Counted from the first letter of the stretch, positions 35,005 through 45,446 are shown. The stretch: DNA of 64,000 nt from Eutreptiella sp. 'Long Island Sound 2002' (GCA_964036045.1 OZ038382.1:3635789-3699788); one strand, 5' to 3'. Numbers and translations are program-made. Notes: generated by a model not told the origin, from the sequence alone.

Positions 35005-35074
35005 TTCAAGAAGAAGGCCGCGAGGAGTGCGCCAACGAGGGCGCTGATGGACTGCGCAATGAGGGCGCTGAAGG

Positions 35075-35233
35075 TAAAACCAAGTGATGAGCACGGAGAC
35101 GAAACTGAAAACATAGTATCACTGCAAACAGTAATAAATGTGTACCACAAGTACGACACATCACTGCAGATCAAGCAATATCAAATAATACAATGTATGT
35201 ACATGCGACCCATGGGCTGGGGCCCCGGTTACA
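35075..35233 (-). repeat. Element C 3' LTR (159 bp)
   Basis: Nearly identical to 37373-37531, with only a couple of substitutions seen. Confidence 0.88.
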
Positions 35234-36126
35234 CCCCCCCACTTAAATAAAAGCCGGGGTGTGCAACACCAGGCTTTGGTAGAGTGCTCCAGCAGAGATG
35301 TCTGGGCAGCCCATGTACAAACTGATCTGCTACCACCATACCTGTGGCCACCCGCAGGCACCACCCCATAACACTGTGCGCCCCGGCACCCCACACGCCC
35401 GCACCACACACCCTGCCCGGCACCACTCACCCGCGCACAACCTGCTCCCCTAGGCCGGCACCAGATGGCGCGCACAACAGCACGATGGCCGGCAACACGC
35501 GGCGCGCACAGACACGCACAGCAAGGCGCGCACACACCAGCTCCACTCACGCGCGGCACAGTGCGCGGACACCAACTGAAGACCCCTGATCTAAATTCTT
35601 TCGTGACACGCACATGGGAAGATGGCCGCCCAAGATGGTGGGGCTCCATCAGCTGCACCACCCTCCAGCAGCAACACTGCTGCTTGTAACAATCCAGGCA
35701 AGCAAAAAAAAAAAACTGATCTGTTGTCTCTGGGATGCTGGACAGTGGATGCACAGCACTGGCCAAAAACAGAAAAAACTGTACCAAACTGCCTGAAAGT
35801 GCCACATAGGAAATGTGGGTTAAGAGCAACCCCAAGGGGGAAGAGAATGGGGTTACGCCACTACGGCATATTCCGGCCCAACCTACGAGGGAGATAGGGG
35901 GACTCCAGCAACCTAGGCCGTGTAGACTTAACTACTTCCCCAAGGCGAGAGGTACCAAGGGGTGAAGGCCGCCTAGGAGCTTCACATGGCTTCTCTCCCC
36001 ACCAAAACACAAGAACATGGGAAGAGAAGCCTAGAGCTAGTAGTGGCTCTACTGCCCACGCAAAGGCACAACCCTCAGCAACCCCCCCACTAAGCTGAAA
36101 CTCAGGGGGTTGGCTGAAAATAAGAA

Positions 36127-36140
36127 CTCTTTCTCTCTGC

Positions 36141-36183
<43 letters not shown>

Positions 36184-36191
36184 TGTCTCTC
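36127..36191. repeat. (CT)n microsatellite
   Basis: Nearly uninterrupted CT dinucleotides within element C, with single TAT, TGT and GC interruptions. Confidence 0.95.
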
Positions 36192-36333
36192 ACCTTATGG
36201 CAACCGAGCAAGGCCAGTGCCCAGAACTCGGCGCTCTGCAGCAGGGAAAGTGGCTTTCAGCTCACTGTTCCCAAAATCAATACCATCAGAGGATTAAAGT
36301 TAGGTACCAGTGTTTAGGAACTAAGTTAGTTTC

Positions 36334-36440
36334 TACCCACAAGCTGGGAGGGTTCCTGTCATACCCACAAGCTGGGAGGGTTCCTACTAAACATCTGGCT
36401 AGGCTAGGGTGTTGATTACCCACAAGCTGGGAGGGTTCCT
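36334..36440 (+). repeat. Three copies of a 24-bp word
   Basis: TACCCACAAGCTGGGAGGGT plus TCCT occurs at 36334-36357, 36362-36385 and 36417-36440, without change. Each word contains CCCAC..AAGCTGGG, a weak inverted motif. Confidence 0.92.
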
Positions 36441-36531
36441 GTTACACCCAGAGACTGGTCCCAACAAAACAGGGCAGCAAGAAGTGCAGCCCCTGTGACC
36501 TAGCAGGCAAGCAAAAGCGTAAAACATAACT

Positions 36532-37296
36532 TTATGTTACCAAGGGCTTGCGCCCTCTCCGATTGCCCCTGTGGGTCTTCTTCTGGGCAGACCCCAGAGG
36601 CGCCGCTGACGATGGAGACGCAGATGGTGTCGCCGGCGAAGCTGGAGGCACGAATGTTGCTGCTGGCGGCGCCGGAGGCACAGTTGTCGTTGCTGGCGAC
36701 GCTGGAGGCACGGATGTTGCTGCTGGCGGCGCCGGAGGCACAGTTGTCGTTGCTGGCGACGCTGGAGGCACGGATGTTGTTGCCGGCGACGCCTGAGGCA
36801 CGGATGTCGCTGCCAGGGTCGTTGGAGGCACTGATGGTGCTGCCGGCAACGCCTGAGGCACGGACGTCGCTGCCAGCGTCGTTGGAGGCACTGATGGCGC
36901 TGCCGTCGGCGTTGGAGGCCCTGATATTGCTGCCGGGGGCGTTGGAGGCACGGATGGCGCTGCCGTCGGCGTTGGAGGCACGGATGTCGCTGCCAGTGAC
37001 ACTCCACGTCCCGGGCAGGCTGGCGGCGCCAATGCAGAACGCGATATACAAGTCCTAGCCTGCTGATGAGGCTTGATAATTCGAAATTTTCGATCTTGAA
37101 CCCACCGCTCATAGATGCGACGTCGCTCGTTGACCTCGCAGTGAAAGAAACCACCGTACTCGTGCTGGTCCAACCCAGGGACTGAAGGACCACCGGAACT
37201 TGAACTTGATGACTCCTGAATCAGGCCCACGACCGTTGGATAGCAGGGCATTCCGTAGTTCACCTGCCCATTGAATTTGTACTCTTCGTACATCAT
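36532..37296 (-). CDS. Element C open frame, repeat-rich protein of unknown function
   Basis: The only long frame of element C in sense orientation. The first ATG is at 37294-37296, about 77 bp downstream of the 5' LTR, and the frame stops with TAA at 36532-36534 (about 254 codons). The N-terminal ~90 residues look globular (acidic/aromatic, with YERWVQDRKFRIIKPHQQ near residue 75). The rest is built from ten-residue units on the theme A-x-SVPPxxPA, encoded by a 30-bp minisatellite at about 36620-36990, followed by a basic tail. No capsid, zinc-knuckle or enzyme motif is seen. It could be a gag-like protein or a captured fragment. Confidence 0.45.
   Translation of the reverse strand: MMYEEYKFNGQVNYGMPCYPTVVGLIQESSSSSSGGPSVPGLDQHEYGGFFHCEVNERRRIYERWVQDRKFRIIKPHQQARTCISRSALAPPACPGRGVSLAATSVPPTPTAAPSVPPTPPAAISGPPTPTAAPSVPPTTLAATSVPQALPAAPSVPPTTLAATSVPQASPATTSVPPASPATTTVPPAPPAATSVPPASPATTTVPPAPPAATFVPPASPATPSASPSSAAPLGSAQKKTHRGNRRGRKPLVT
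36620..36990 (-). repeat. 30-bp coding minisatellite
   Basis: About 12 units of 30 bp with the plus-strand core GTTGGAGGCAC or CTGGAGGCAC. A 60-bp higher-order unit is almost exactly duplicated at about 36650-36710 and 36710-36770. The period is a multiple of three, so the frame is kept. Confidence 0.85.
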
Positions 37297-37372
37297 GAAC
37301 TCGACACTCGGCAAAGCAGAGCAGCGCAGCAGGATCGGTCAGCAAAAAAATTTTGCTGTACCCTCTGCACCA

Positions 37373-37531
37373 TAAAACCAAGTGATGAGCACGGAGACGA
37401 AACTGAAAACATAGTATCACTGCAAACAGTAATAAATGTGTACCACAAATACGACACATCACTGCAGATCAAGCAATATCAAATAATACAATGTGTGTAC
37501 ATGCGACCCATGGGCTGGGGCCCCGGTTACA
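37373..37531 (-). repeat. Element C 5' LTR (159 bp)
   Basis: Partner of 35075-35233. On the minus strand it is followed directly by the TGGTGCAGAGGG priming site. Confidence 0.88.
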
Positions 37532-37540
37532 ATACTGAAG

Positions 37541-38105
37541 GAGTGCGCCAGCAAGGGCGCTGAAGACTTGCGCCCGCAGGCACTATAACGCCGCGCCAGA
37601 GGGCGCTGAAGGCCAGTCTGCAGAGGGGGCGTTCAAGAACAGCGCCAGGGAGTGTCCTGAAGTCTTATGGTGCTGGCGGTGAGGCCAGCGAATGTCTGGA
37701 TGACCTATGGGGCTGGCACTGAAGCCAGCGAGCATTGGGGAAAGCGTGCGCCAGTGAGGGAGCTCTGGGACAGCGTGGACGCGACAAGGAGTGCACCGGT
37801 GAGGGTGCAGAGAAACTTGCAGTACATGCTCCAGCGAGGACGCTGACAAGTGCGCCAGCGAGGGCGCTGATGCAGCGAAGGAGTGCGCCAACGAGGGCGC
37901 TGAGATGTGCGCCAGCGAGGGCGCCGACAAGTGCGGCAGTGAGGGCGCTGAGGGAGTGAAGGAGTGCGCCAGCGAGGGTGCCGAAGGAGTGTGCCCAAGA
38001 GGACGCTTCCAGCAGCGTGGACGCAACAAGGAGTGCACCGGTGAGGGTGCTTTACATGCTCCAGCGAGGATGCTGAAGGAGTGCGCCAGTGAGGGCGCTG
38101 ACAGT
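37541..38105 (+). repeat. GTGCGCCAGCGAGGGCGCTGA minisatellite of element B
   Basis: Many imperfect copies of a 21-27 bp unit with core GCGCCAGCGAGGGCGC, itself a near-palindrome. Copies also occur at 35027-35074, on the other side of element C, showing where C inserted. One frame reads ECASEGAEG-like repeats and the opposite strand reads SAPSLAH-like repeats; neither is evidently a protein. Confidence 0.85.
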
Positions 38106-38739
38106 GCCAACGCGAATGGAGGGTGCTTCATTAAGAATGATGGGACTGTAAATTTTGGATTTGTTACTGAGGCGCCGACAGCGCCAGAAAGTATGCTGTT
38201 TGGCATGTATGCATGGAGTATATATGCACCTTTGCCCTGGTTTGTCGCTGTGCAGCCTTTTTTGTTCAGTATTACAGGCGTCAGCACAACAGGGCAAAGG
38301 TGCTTGCAGTGGTGGGGTGTGAGATTGCTGGGCGGGTGGGCATGTTGTTGATTGTGTGTGAGGCTGCTCAGTTGAGGCCCCACCCACTGGCGGGCAAGTG
38401 CATGGTTCGGGGGTGGTGTCGGTGGTCGTGGGTAGGTGAAGGGGGTCAGCCACTCGAGAGTGGTGGCCGGGTACCAAGTCCTGAAGGATCATTTTACGCA
38501 AGGGGGGCAGCATGTCGAGCAGGTGGCTTCCAAAGACGCCCCAAGCACCCAAGGGCCAGATCCCCTCCGTGCCTGGGCCATTCCCGCCCCCCCCGCCAAG
38601 ACTGCAGCTCAGCAAACGAGCATGCACCAGTGACCCGCCCCCCACGCCCCTAGTTATGCCTTTTGTAGGTCTTGTTGCCCAGACCAACCATTGAGTTTTT
38701 GCTTGTTTTTCAGACTCTCCACGCTCCGTGTCGTGTCTT
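38106..38739. other. Element B interior, no gene seen
   Basis: Unrecognised DNA between the minisatellite and the purine tract of element B. Confidence 0.5.
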
Positions 38740-38749
38740 AGGAGGGGAG
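38740..38749 (+). other. Element B polypurine tract
   Basis: AGGAGGGGAG directly abuts the TG start of the 3' LTR, the expected plus-strand primer position. Confidence 0.75.
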
Positions 38750-39344
38750 TGTAATAGGCTGGCCTGGGCAACTAGGACAGGGCTGCAGGCCCTGGCGCGA
38801 TTGCGCCTTTGGCGCGTCGCCATAGTAATCGCCAGAGTGGCAGAGATCGAGATTTGTAGTGAGTCTGTGGATTTCGATGATTGTCTTGTTGGGTTTTTTA
38901 TTATTAAATATAGATTGCAATGTTTGATTATTGTTGCGGTTACATCCCATTCTTGAGTGCATCATTTGCGATGTTGTGTTTGTTTCCAGTTCCCCTCTCC
39001 ATGTAAATATGGGTATAACAAGGCTGCCGTTGAAGTACAATGCTGCATGCGACACCAGCTGGCATGCAGAGCCCAGCGTCAAGGACATGATGGCCCGTGC
39101 AGTGCACCGGCAGTGAACAGGACCCAGAATCAAGTACGTGTTGAGCGTTGTGCAAGTGTGCAAGGGTGAACACAGAGGGAGACATCACAGCGGGGTCAAC
39201 GCAGCAAGCAGAACCAAGGAGCGGTCAAAGAGTTTGAAGATTTGGGCAAGCCAAGGCCTTAGGCAAAATGAAGCTTTGTGGATTTTGTGCGTTTTTGGAA
39301 AAGTTGAAAGATACCGAGTACAGCACAAACAAAAGTGTTATACA
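38750..39344 (+). repeat. Element B 3' LTR (595 bp)
   Basis: Starts TGTAATAGGCTGGCCTGGGC and ends GTGTTATACA. The GTTTT target copy follows. Confidence 0.93.
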
Positions 39345-39675
39345 GTTTTGAGCAACAAAGGCTGCAAAACTGGCGGACTTGAAAAGATGACTAGGTGTCA
39401 TTGTTCCGCCAGTGCAAAAGTGCCCAATCACAAATTTTTTTCTCCGCTTTGCAGGAAAGTTTCATTTATGCTTCCGAACACTTAGAGGTATCCATTGGAA
39501 GCACGCATTTGCCAACCCGCCAATCCTTTAGTCTTAGAAATAAGGTTGACCGTGCCACTTGATACTTCAATGCGGCATCTTCAGCCAACATCCATTCAGG
39601 TAGGCCAAGGTCGTGCTTGAGGACCGCAGCAATGGCCTTCGACATGGGAGCCTCTTTCCGGGTTGGATACAACAC
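39345..39675 (-). pseudogene. CENP-B/pogo-like transposase, first part of split gene
   Basis: Minus-strand N-terminal region. LPEWMLAEDAALKYQVARST followed by LFLRLKDWR (about 39510-39605) fits a psq-type helix-turn-helix (A-x3-Y-x-V-x2-STL). Further on, AEKKICDWALLHW and, after a one-frame shift, PSHLFKSASFAAFVAQN lead to the element B insertion at 39344. Joined across the GTTTT target site, the frame continues into the 34177-34400 part. Lesions: a stop at 39466-39468, a frameshift near 39430, and the 4.9-kb insertion. The ATG-like start near 39675 is uncertain. Confidence 0.55.
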
Positions 39676-40847
39676 GGAATGAGGATGCTCATGTTTCTAA
39701 GTCGCCAAATTGGGATTCTTGGAAGACTTGGTTGGGTTGAGCTCCAAATGGCTAGGCATGGTGGCTACAAATCTACTGAAGCGATACCCAGAACCCATGG
39801 CCCATGGCCCGGAGGCCTGTGAGCCGTCACACCAGTGCGGAAGCCGTTGACACCGGCTGTCAGCGGGATATCCCTGTTCTCTAATCTGCGAAATCTGGAA
39901 TCCGATTTCTAACCATTCAATCGATGTAGAACTACCATAATTTCATTGTCTTGGTCGATTTTCGGTCAGAAATCGGTGAAATACCCGATTTCTACCGCGA
40001 TTTCTAATTGTCGTGAAATCGCCGCCTGTTGTCGCCTGCTCGCGCGCTTTCGTCGCTTCTCCGTGGCGAGTTTTGTGATGGATTTTTCTCGAGTACCTTT
40101 GAGGTTCTAAAGGAACTCAAGGGCTGGGTCTAAAGGGTTTTTCTTGTACTTTCATCTGGTGTGTTCACCAGAATTTTTCGCCGTTGCGTCTGAGAGAAAA
40201 TCAGCGCGCAAGCTTTTCCGTCAATCGCTCGAACTCATGGTTCTCAAGGACCATGAGTTCGGATGGAACCCTACATTCCCCCCCTATGCCTTTCATCCAT
40301 GCGCCTTTCACATGGGCATATCACTTTGAATAGGGAAGAGGGCAATAGGGATGTTTTAGGCAGCCTATGGGTTTCGCAAACCGAAGTCGTTTGCGTGCGC
40401 AAATGCTAACCTTGTGGCCTTGTGAGCATGAACGTTAAAAACCGAACACAATGCTCACAAGACCAAAAGCTCTGGGCCATTTTTGATTTTGGAGCCAACT
40501 CAACGATGGCTCCACGCAATTCAATGCGTACCAAAACTCTATTTTTCGAAAAAGGGCAAGTTTTGGTCGAAAATTAGGCCAAAATGGCCAATCCCCCGAG
40601 GCTGGTACTCAAAGCCTATGGGGAGTTGAGCCTTGAACCAAGACAATGTGTAAAGTAGAGACCACGAAGGACATCGTGGAGGGCTTGGTTGATTTTTTAC
40701 AACCCTGTCTTCTATTTTCTATAATGTCGCCTTGTGAGCACACGTGCCATACTGCCTCTTTGCACACGCGCTCATATGCAAGCACTAATGACATGAGTGG
40801 GCGGAGACGATCTAACCATAGTGGGCATATTTGAGAGCACCTACAAT
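39676..40847. other. No supported gene; two long hairpins
   Basis: Perfect 11-bp inverted repeats: GAACTCATGGT / ACCATGAGTTC at 40231-40241 and 40250-40260 (8-nt loop), and CTTGTGAGCAT / ATGCTCACAAG at 40419-40429 and 40451-40461 (21-nt loop). No recognised coding sequence. Confidence 0.6.
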
Positions 40848-42085
40848 TGACGCGTTCCCGTGGGCGGCCTGGCCACGAGACGCTGCGGTGGACACGCGCA
40901 ACGAGCAGGCAGGCAAAGCACTACGCTCACAGGGGCATCATTGCGCTCATGTCATGTGACAAAGCGTTTCAGGATCCTTGCCACTCTGAAACAAGGGAAC
41001 ACAAGTATGTACAGCAACACATCAGGATATGTACACATGGGGTTAAGACTGGACTGGGGTAAGGGCATCACAGGACAATAGACACTCAGTCCCAACTCGT
41101 ATCCCAATCCCAGGTCCGACCCTCTCAGTGGCTGGTGGGGGCGGGGGCTCAAACACAACCCATGCCCTGCTCAGTCCGGACCCTGAAACCCTGCCAATAG
41201 GGGAGGTGTCCCGCCCAGCCACAGGCGAGTTCCTGGAAACCAAGGCGCTCCAAGGCCAACCAACAGTGGCTCCCTATGCTCCCTTAACGGCAGGTCCCAA
41301 CTCCTCTCTGAGCCAGAGATATGGCCCCGCCATTATCCCCTAGGAGTTGGTTGCTGAAAATGGGCTGTTTCAGCCCAAACTAATATTAGCTCAAAAATCT
41401 CCAAAATTGACCCCTCGTCCGGACCCGCCAGAGGTAGGGACAAGGCAACTGACCCTATGCCCTTCGAGTACGAACTCCCTGGAGCCTTCACCCAACCTGG
41501 TTCCCTCTGAGGTCCCGGCATCAGGGCACCACGGGTTCGTCAAGTGGGGTCATGATGCCAAAATCACCAAAATTGGCATCATTCTCACGCGTGGCTCGCC
41601 CGGCCAGGGCAAGGCCAATGGCTCACAGGATAGGAGGCAGGACCTAGGACTTATATCTGAGTGTACAACTTGAAGTTAGGTCCGGGCTTCTCATGGGCAT
41701 AGAGATATGGGGCAGCCAATCGACCACACGGGGGGGTGAAATTGGGGTCCCAAAAGGGGGTCATTTTGGCTGCTCGAAATGAGCCAAAATTCGGGGGTGC
41801 TCCCGATAGTATGTCTCCACGCCAGCTTGGAGATCGGATCCGCCATTCCATACGCGATCCACAGGGAGTCCAACGGAGACTCCCATGCACTCGGCTCTCA
41901 AAGATCTCCATGCCACTTGGCGTGGTGAGAATCTCAATTGGGTCCACAAGTGCCAAAATGGCAAAATTGTCCACACTCACTTTGGGCTAGCACCTTAACG
42001 AAGGATGCTCCGCTTCGCCCACGTGGTGTGTGAACCATGGGGACCAATATACATATCACCCATGTCATATTTGGTCCATTGGTCC
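40848..42085 (-). repeat. Element E 3' LTR, left part (split by element D)
   Basis: The reverse complement of the end of the D-family LTR. On the minus strand it ends ACGCGTCA at 40848, the same terminus as in element D. It continues without a gap into 59151-60909 once element D and one copy of GTCC are removed. It is more diverged from the two D LTRs than they are from each other. Confidence 0.9.
42082..42085. other. Element D target-site duplication, left copy
   Basis: GTCC directly before the 5' LTR. The matching copy is at 59151-59154, directly after the 3' LTR. Confidence 0.8.
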
Positions 42086-42305
42086 TGAAGCGGTACCCAG
42101 AACCCCATGGCTAGGTTACGGCATACAACCGGTCTCCGGTCCACTAACCCCATGTACGGTTTCGTGCCGTAAAGCCCCGCATCGGCAACCGATGCACCGC
42201 CAGCGGAGATTTATATATCAGAACATCAGGAATCAACAGGGTTTTATTTTCATATGGTTTCCGTCAATTTTTACGCTTCCGTTCTGATATTCACTGTTTT
42301 GGCAG

Positions 42306-42341
42306 CTGGCGGTTAGCTCGCGACTTTAGCGTAACCGCCAG
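42306..42341 (+). other. LTR hairpin 1
   Basis: CTGGCGGTTA (42306-42315) and TAACCGCCAG (42332-42341): perfect 10-bp arms, 16-nt loop. Present in both D LTRs; not kept in copy F. Confidence 0.7.
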
Positions 42342-42381
42342 TTTAACTGTTATATACAGATATTTTAGCGCAAATCGTGAC

Positions 42382-42399
42382 GAAGACTCTAAAGTCTTC
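42382..42399 (+). other. LTR hairpin 2
   Basis: GAAGACT / AGTCTTC with a CTAA loop. At the corresponding place copy F has GATGAA (62708-62713) and TTCATC (62723-62728): a different sequence that is still complementary. Confidence 0.65.
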
Positions 42400-42547
42400 A
42401 GGAATTGCATTGATGCATCCGCAATTTTCACATTCTACACTCGCAACCTTAATCCGAATTTTTCAGGATGTCGAAATCGGATTTTCGACTTCGACATCCC
42501 CGCACTTGATTTGACCTCTTTCGAGTGGACCTACGTGCTTCCCTATG

Positions 42548-42619
42548 CACGAATCAACTTTCCTTTTGTCTTGCTCTCCATTTGTCTTAGAGATATGGGC
42601 AAAACAAAGTTGATTCGTG
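42548..42619 (+). other. LTR hairpin 3, long stem
   Basis: CACGAATCAACTTT (42548-42561) and AAAGTTGATTCGTG (42606-42619): a perfect 14-bp stem with a 44-nt loop. Conserved in the second D LTR and in copy E, and kept with paired changes in copy F (62877-62886 and 62939-62948). Confidence 0.75.
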
Positions 42620-42859
42620 AGGCCACTTGTGAGGGTCATATCTCGTGCCGCTTGCGAGGAATGACAATAAGGAAACGTGGGATGTATTCACAATACTCCC
42701 GACGTAATTTAGGAAGCATTATACGCCTTGCGTCTCCACACGTGCGCGCTAGCGTAAAAGATCATGGTCAAGAGGGTAGAGTTTGCATTATAATTCTTTG
42801 GCCATGATATTGCGTGCGTTAAGATAACTTTCCAGTGTAGCACGCGAGTGTTGGTGTTG

Positions 42860-42886
42860 CATAGGAACTCTCCTTGAGTTCCTATG
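42860..42886 (+). other. LTR hairpin 4
   Basis: CATAGGAACTC and GAGTTCCTATG with loop TCCTT. Present in both D LTRs and in copy E; degraded in copy F. Confidence 0.7.
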
Positions 42887-44904
42887 AGCGATTGACACAA
42901 AGTTATGCCCTTGGAGGGGCATGACATATCGTGGGGGGAGCTACCTTTTTGGGCAATATGTGGTATGTGCCTTGTGTTGTGTTGCCTGCCCATTTGGCGG
43001 GTCCGTCGCTCCAAGTCAAACCCGCCAATGGACCTCATATTGCGCAAGCCCTTTCTCCATACTCCCCACGATCAATTGCAAGCCTAACCTTCGTGGAGGG
43101 AAGCTTGTGTGGCGATCCCAAAGCGATGCGTTGGGAGCAAGGTGTGTGTTTTGCAATTTTCCATATTTTCATGTGCCCACTTGGGAAGTAGCGCTCGTAA
43201 CCTTTCAAAGCGCCCCAAGTGGAGCTCATATGTGGAATCTAAGGTCATTGGTGTCAAGTCATTGTGTTTAGAAGGATTGGTCGATTACTCAATCCAAGCG
43301 GAAGATATTATAATATATTTGTGCACCTTTCAAGGCACTTTTGTGTGTCTTTTCGCCAATTTTACCGTTTTTGGCCCGTCATGATGTCAAGTGGCGACCG
43401 TGTATCTCAACGTTGTGCTCAATTGACATCATAACCCAAGTATGTTATGAGGGTACATACTTCGGTGCCCAACATATCTTTGACCCGGCAAAAAACTCCT
43501 CTTGGGCTTGGCATACCGTGGCCGCCATGTTGGCGATTTGGGACTATCCCAAATCATGGGCTCACTTGGCGACCCTGCCATTCCCAAAACCGGAGGAGTT
43601 GGGCGACGCCCAATAGATATGTTGGACACATATGACTTCATACCAATCCTATGGCACACTCCGGTCCAAGTCGGGCATGTGCCTCATTTGCCCCAACCAT
43701 GAGTGTGCGCATTTTCGGCCATTTTGAGCAGTTTTCCACATTTTCTGCCCGCCGTGCACTATGTTCAGCCCACCCGTGCACGCCGGACGCATGGACCAAT
43801 GGACCATATATGACATGGGTGTTATGTATATTGGTCCCCATGGTTCACACACCACGTGGGCGAAGCGGAGCAACCTTCGTTAAGGTGCTAGCCCAAAGTG
43901 AGTGTGGGCATTTTCGCCATTTTGGCATTTGTGGACCCAATTGGGATCGTCACCACGCCAAGTGGCATGGAGATCTTTGAGAGCCAAATGCATGGGAATC
44001 TCTGTTGGACTCCCGGTGGATGGCGTATGGAATGGCGGATCCGATCTCCAAGCCGGCGTGGAGATATACTATTGGGAGCACCCCGAATTTTGGCTCATTT
44101 CGAGCAGCCAAAATGACCCCCTTTTGGGACCCCAATTTCAACCCCCCGTGTGGTCAATTGGCGGCCCCATATCTCTTTGCCCACAGGGAGCCCGGACCTA
44201 ATTTCAAGTTGTACACTCAGATATAAGTCCTAGATCCTGCCTCCCACCCTCTGAGCCATTGGCCTTGCCCTGGCCGGGCGAGCCACGCGTGGTAATGACG
44301 CCAATTTTGGTGATTTTGGCATCATGACCCCACTTGACGAATCCGTGTTGCCCTGATGCCGGGACCTCAGAGGGAACCAGGTTGGGCGAGGGCTCCAGGG
44401 AGTTCGTACTCGAAGGGCATAGGGTCAGTTGCCTCGTCCCTACCTCTAGCGGGTCCGGACGAGAGGTCAATTTTGGAGTTTTCGGAGCTAATATCAGTTT
44501 GGGCTGAAACAGCCCATTTTCAGCTACCAACTCCTAGGGGATAATGGCGGGGCCATATCTCTGGCTCAGAGAGGAGTTGAGACCTGCATTAAGGAAGCAT
44601 AGGGAGCCACTGTTGGTTGGCCTTGGAGCGCCTTGGTTTCCAGGAACTCGCCTGTGGCTGGGCGGTACACCCTCCCCATTGGTAGGGTTTCAGGGTCCGG
44701 ACTGAGCAGGGCATGGGTTGTGTTTGAGCCCCCGCCCCCACCAGCCACTGAGAGGGTCGGACCTGGGATTGGGATACGAGTTAGGACTGAGTGTCTATTG
44801 TCCTGTGATGCCTTTACCCCAGTGCAGTCTTAACCCCATGTGTACATATCCTGATGTGTTGCTGTACATACTTTTGTTCCCTTGTTGCAGAGTGGCAAGG
44901 ATCC

Positions 44905-44915
44905 TGAAACGCTTT
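44905..44915 (+). promoter_or_regulatory. Complement of the element D primer site; candidate transcript start
   Basis: TGAAACGCTTT is the exact complement of 45028-45038. In Tf1-type elements the matching sequence is the 5' end of the RNA, so transcription might begin here, giving an R-U5 region of about 123 nt. Weak TATA-like words (TACATA) lie 35-60 bp upstream. The transcription start is inferred. Confidence 0.4.
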
Positions 44916-45027
44916 GTCACATGACACGAGCGTATTGATGCCCTTGTGAGCGTAGTGCCTTGCCTGCCTGCTCACCTGTGCGTGTCACCGCAGCATCCCG
45001 TGGCCCGCCCCCCACGGGAACGCGTCA

Positions 45028-45038
45028 AAAGCGTTTCA
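45028..45038 (+). other. Element D candidate self-primer binding site
   Basis: AAAGCGTTTCA follows the 5' LTR directly and is perfectly complementary over 11 nt to 44905-44915 in the LTR. There is no TGG-starting tRNA-type site. Confidence 0.6.
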
Positions 45039-45446
45039 CCGCCGCGGGGTTACCCAGCCCTCACGTGCCACTCGGGGCCGCCAACCCCGAGCAGCGCGGC
45101 GCAGCAGCTCGCAGCTCGCAGCTCGCAGCGCAGCGCAGCGGCTCGCAGCGCCGCCCAGCGACAGCGCCGAGTTCGTCACGGAGCTCGCAGCGCCGTCCAG
45201 AGCATCACCGCGACCGTGAAGGAGGTGGACAGACCAGGACTCCCTCATCAGCGAGTCCTATCGGCCGACCAGCAAGGCCGCACACCCAGTCGCGTCAACC
45301 ACCTCCACAACCACCGGCTGACCAGCACCAGCCGCACTCCCAGTCCAGTGCTGCAGCACCCGCCTCAACAAACACCACCAGGACCAGTTCGTTGAGCGTA
45401 ACGAGTGCACACCAAGGACCTCAAGACCAACTACGCCCCCGCTGTA
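45039..45446 (+). other. Element D leader
   Basis: GC-rich leader between the primer site and the first ATG of gag. It contains several CTCGCAG / CGCAGCG heptamer-type repeats at about 45100-45160. Frames are open by composition; no protein is recognised. Confidence 0.6.

Larger units (their letters stand above)
35075..37531 (-). mobile_element. Element C: small LTR element (TRIM-like), nested in B
   Basis: 2457 bp bounded by 159-bp direct repeats (35075-35233 and 37373-37531). On the minus strand each repeat starts TGTAACCGGGG and ends GGTTTTA. A purine tract AAGTGGGGGGG (minus, 35234-35244) precedes the 3' LTR. A priming site starting TGGTGCAGAGGG (minus, 37361-37372) directly follows the 5' LTR, as expected for a tRNA primer. 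It interrupts the GCGCC minisatellite of element B. No clean target duplication is visible; CTGAAGG occurs near both sides but is part of the host minisatellite. The LTR ends in TA rather than CA. Confidence 0.72.
34401..39344 (+). mobile_element. Element B: LTR retrotransposon without pol
   Basis: A 4944-bp insertion with 595-bp LTRs (TG...CA) and a perfect 5-bp target duplication GTTTT (34396-34400 and 39345-39349). A purine tract AGGAGGGGAG (38740-38749) abuts the 3' LTR, giving plus orientation. The interior consists of a GCGCC-rich minisatellite, unrecognised DNA and nested element C. There is no gag, protease, reverse transcriptase or integrase, so it is non-autonomous. It interrupts a transposase-like gene on the minus strand. 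Confidence 0.9.
42086..45027 (+). repeat. Element D 5' LTR (2942 bp)
   Basis: Starts TGAAGCGGTACCCAGAACCC and ends GAACGCGTCA. It carries a series of inverted repeats in its first 800 bp, listed separately. It contains many short frames, including a 108-codon antisense one, but no recognised protein. Exceptionally long for an LTR. Confidence 0.94.

Noticed and set aside
37583-38383. 266-codon minus-strand frame with SAPSLAH repeats
   Set aside because: It reads through the GCGCC minisatellite of element B against the element's orientation; there is no domain.
44204-44530. 108-codon antisense frame open in all three D-family LTR copies (also 58325-58651 and 41347-41673)
   Set aside because: Most differences between the copies change the amino acid, so there is no sign of protein-level constraint; openness is explained by recent common origin.
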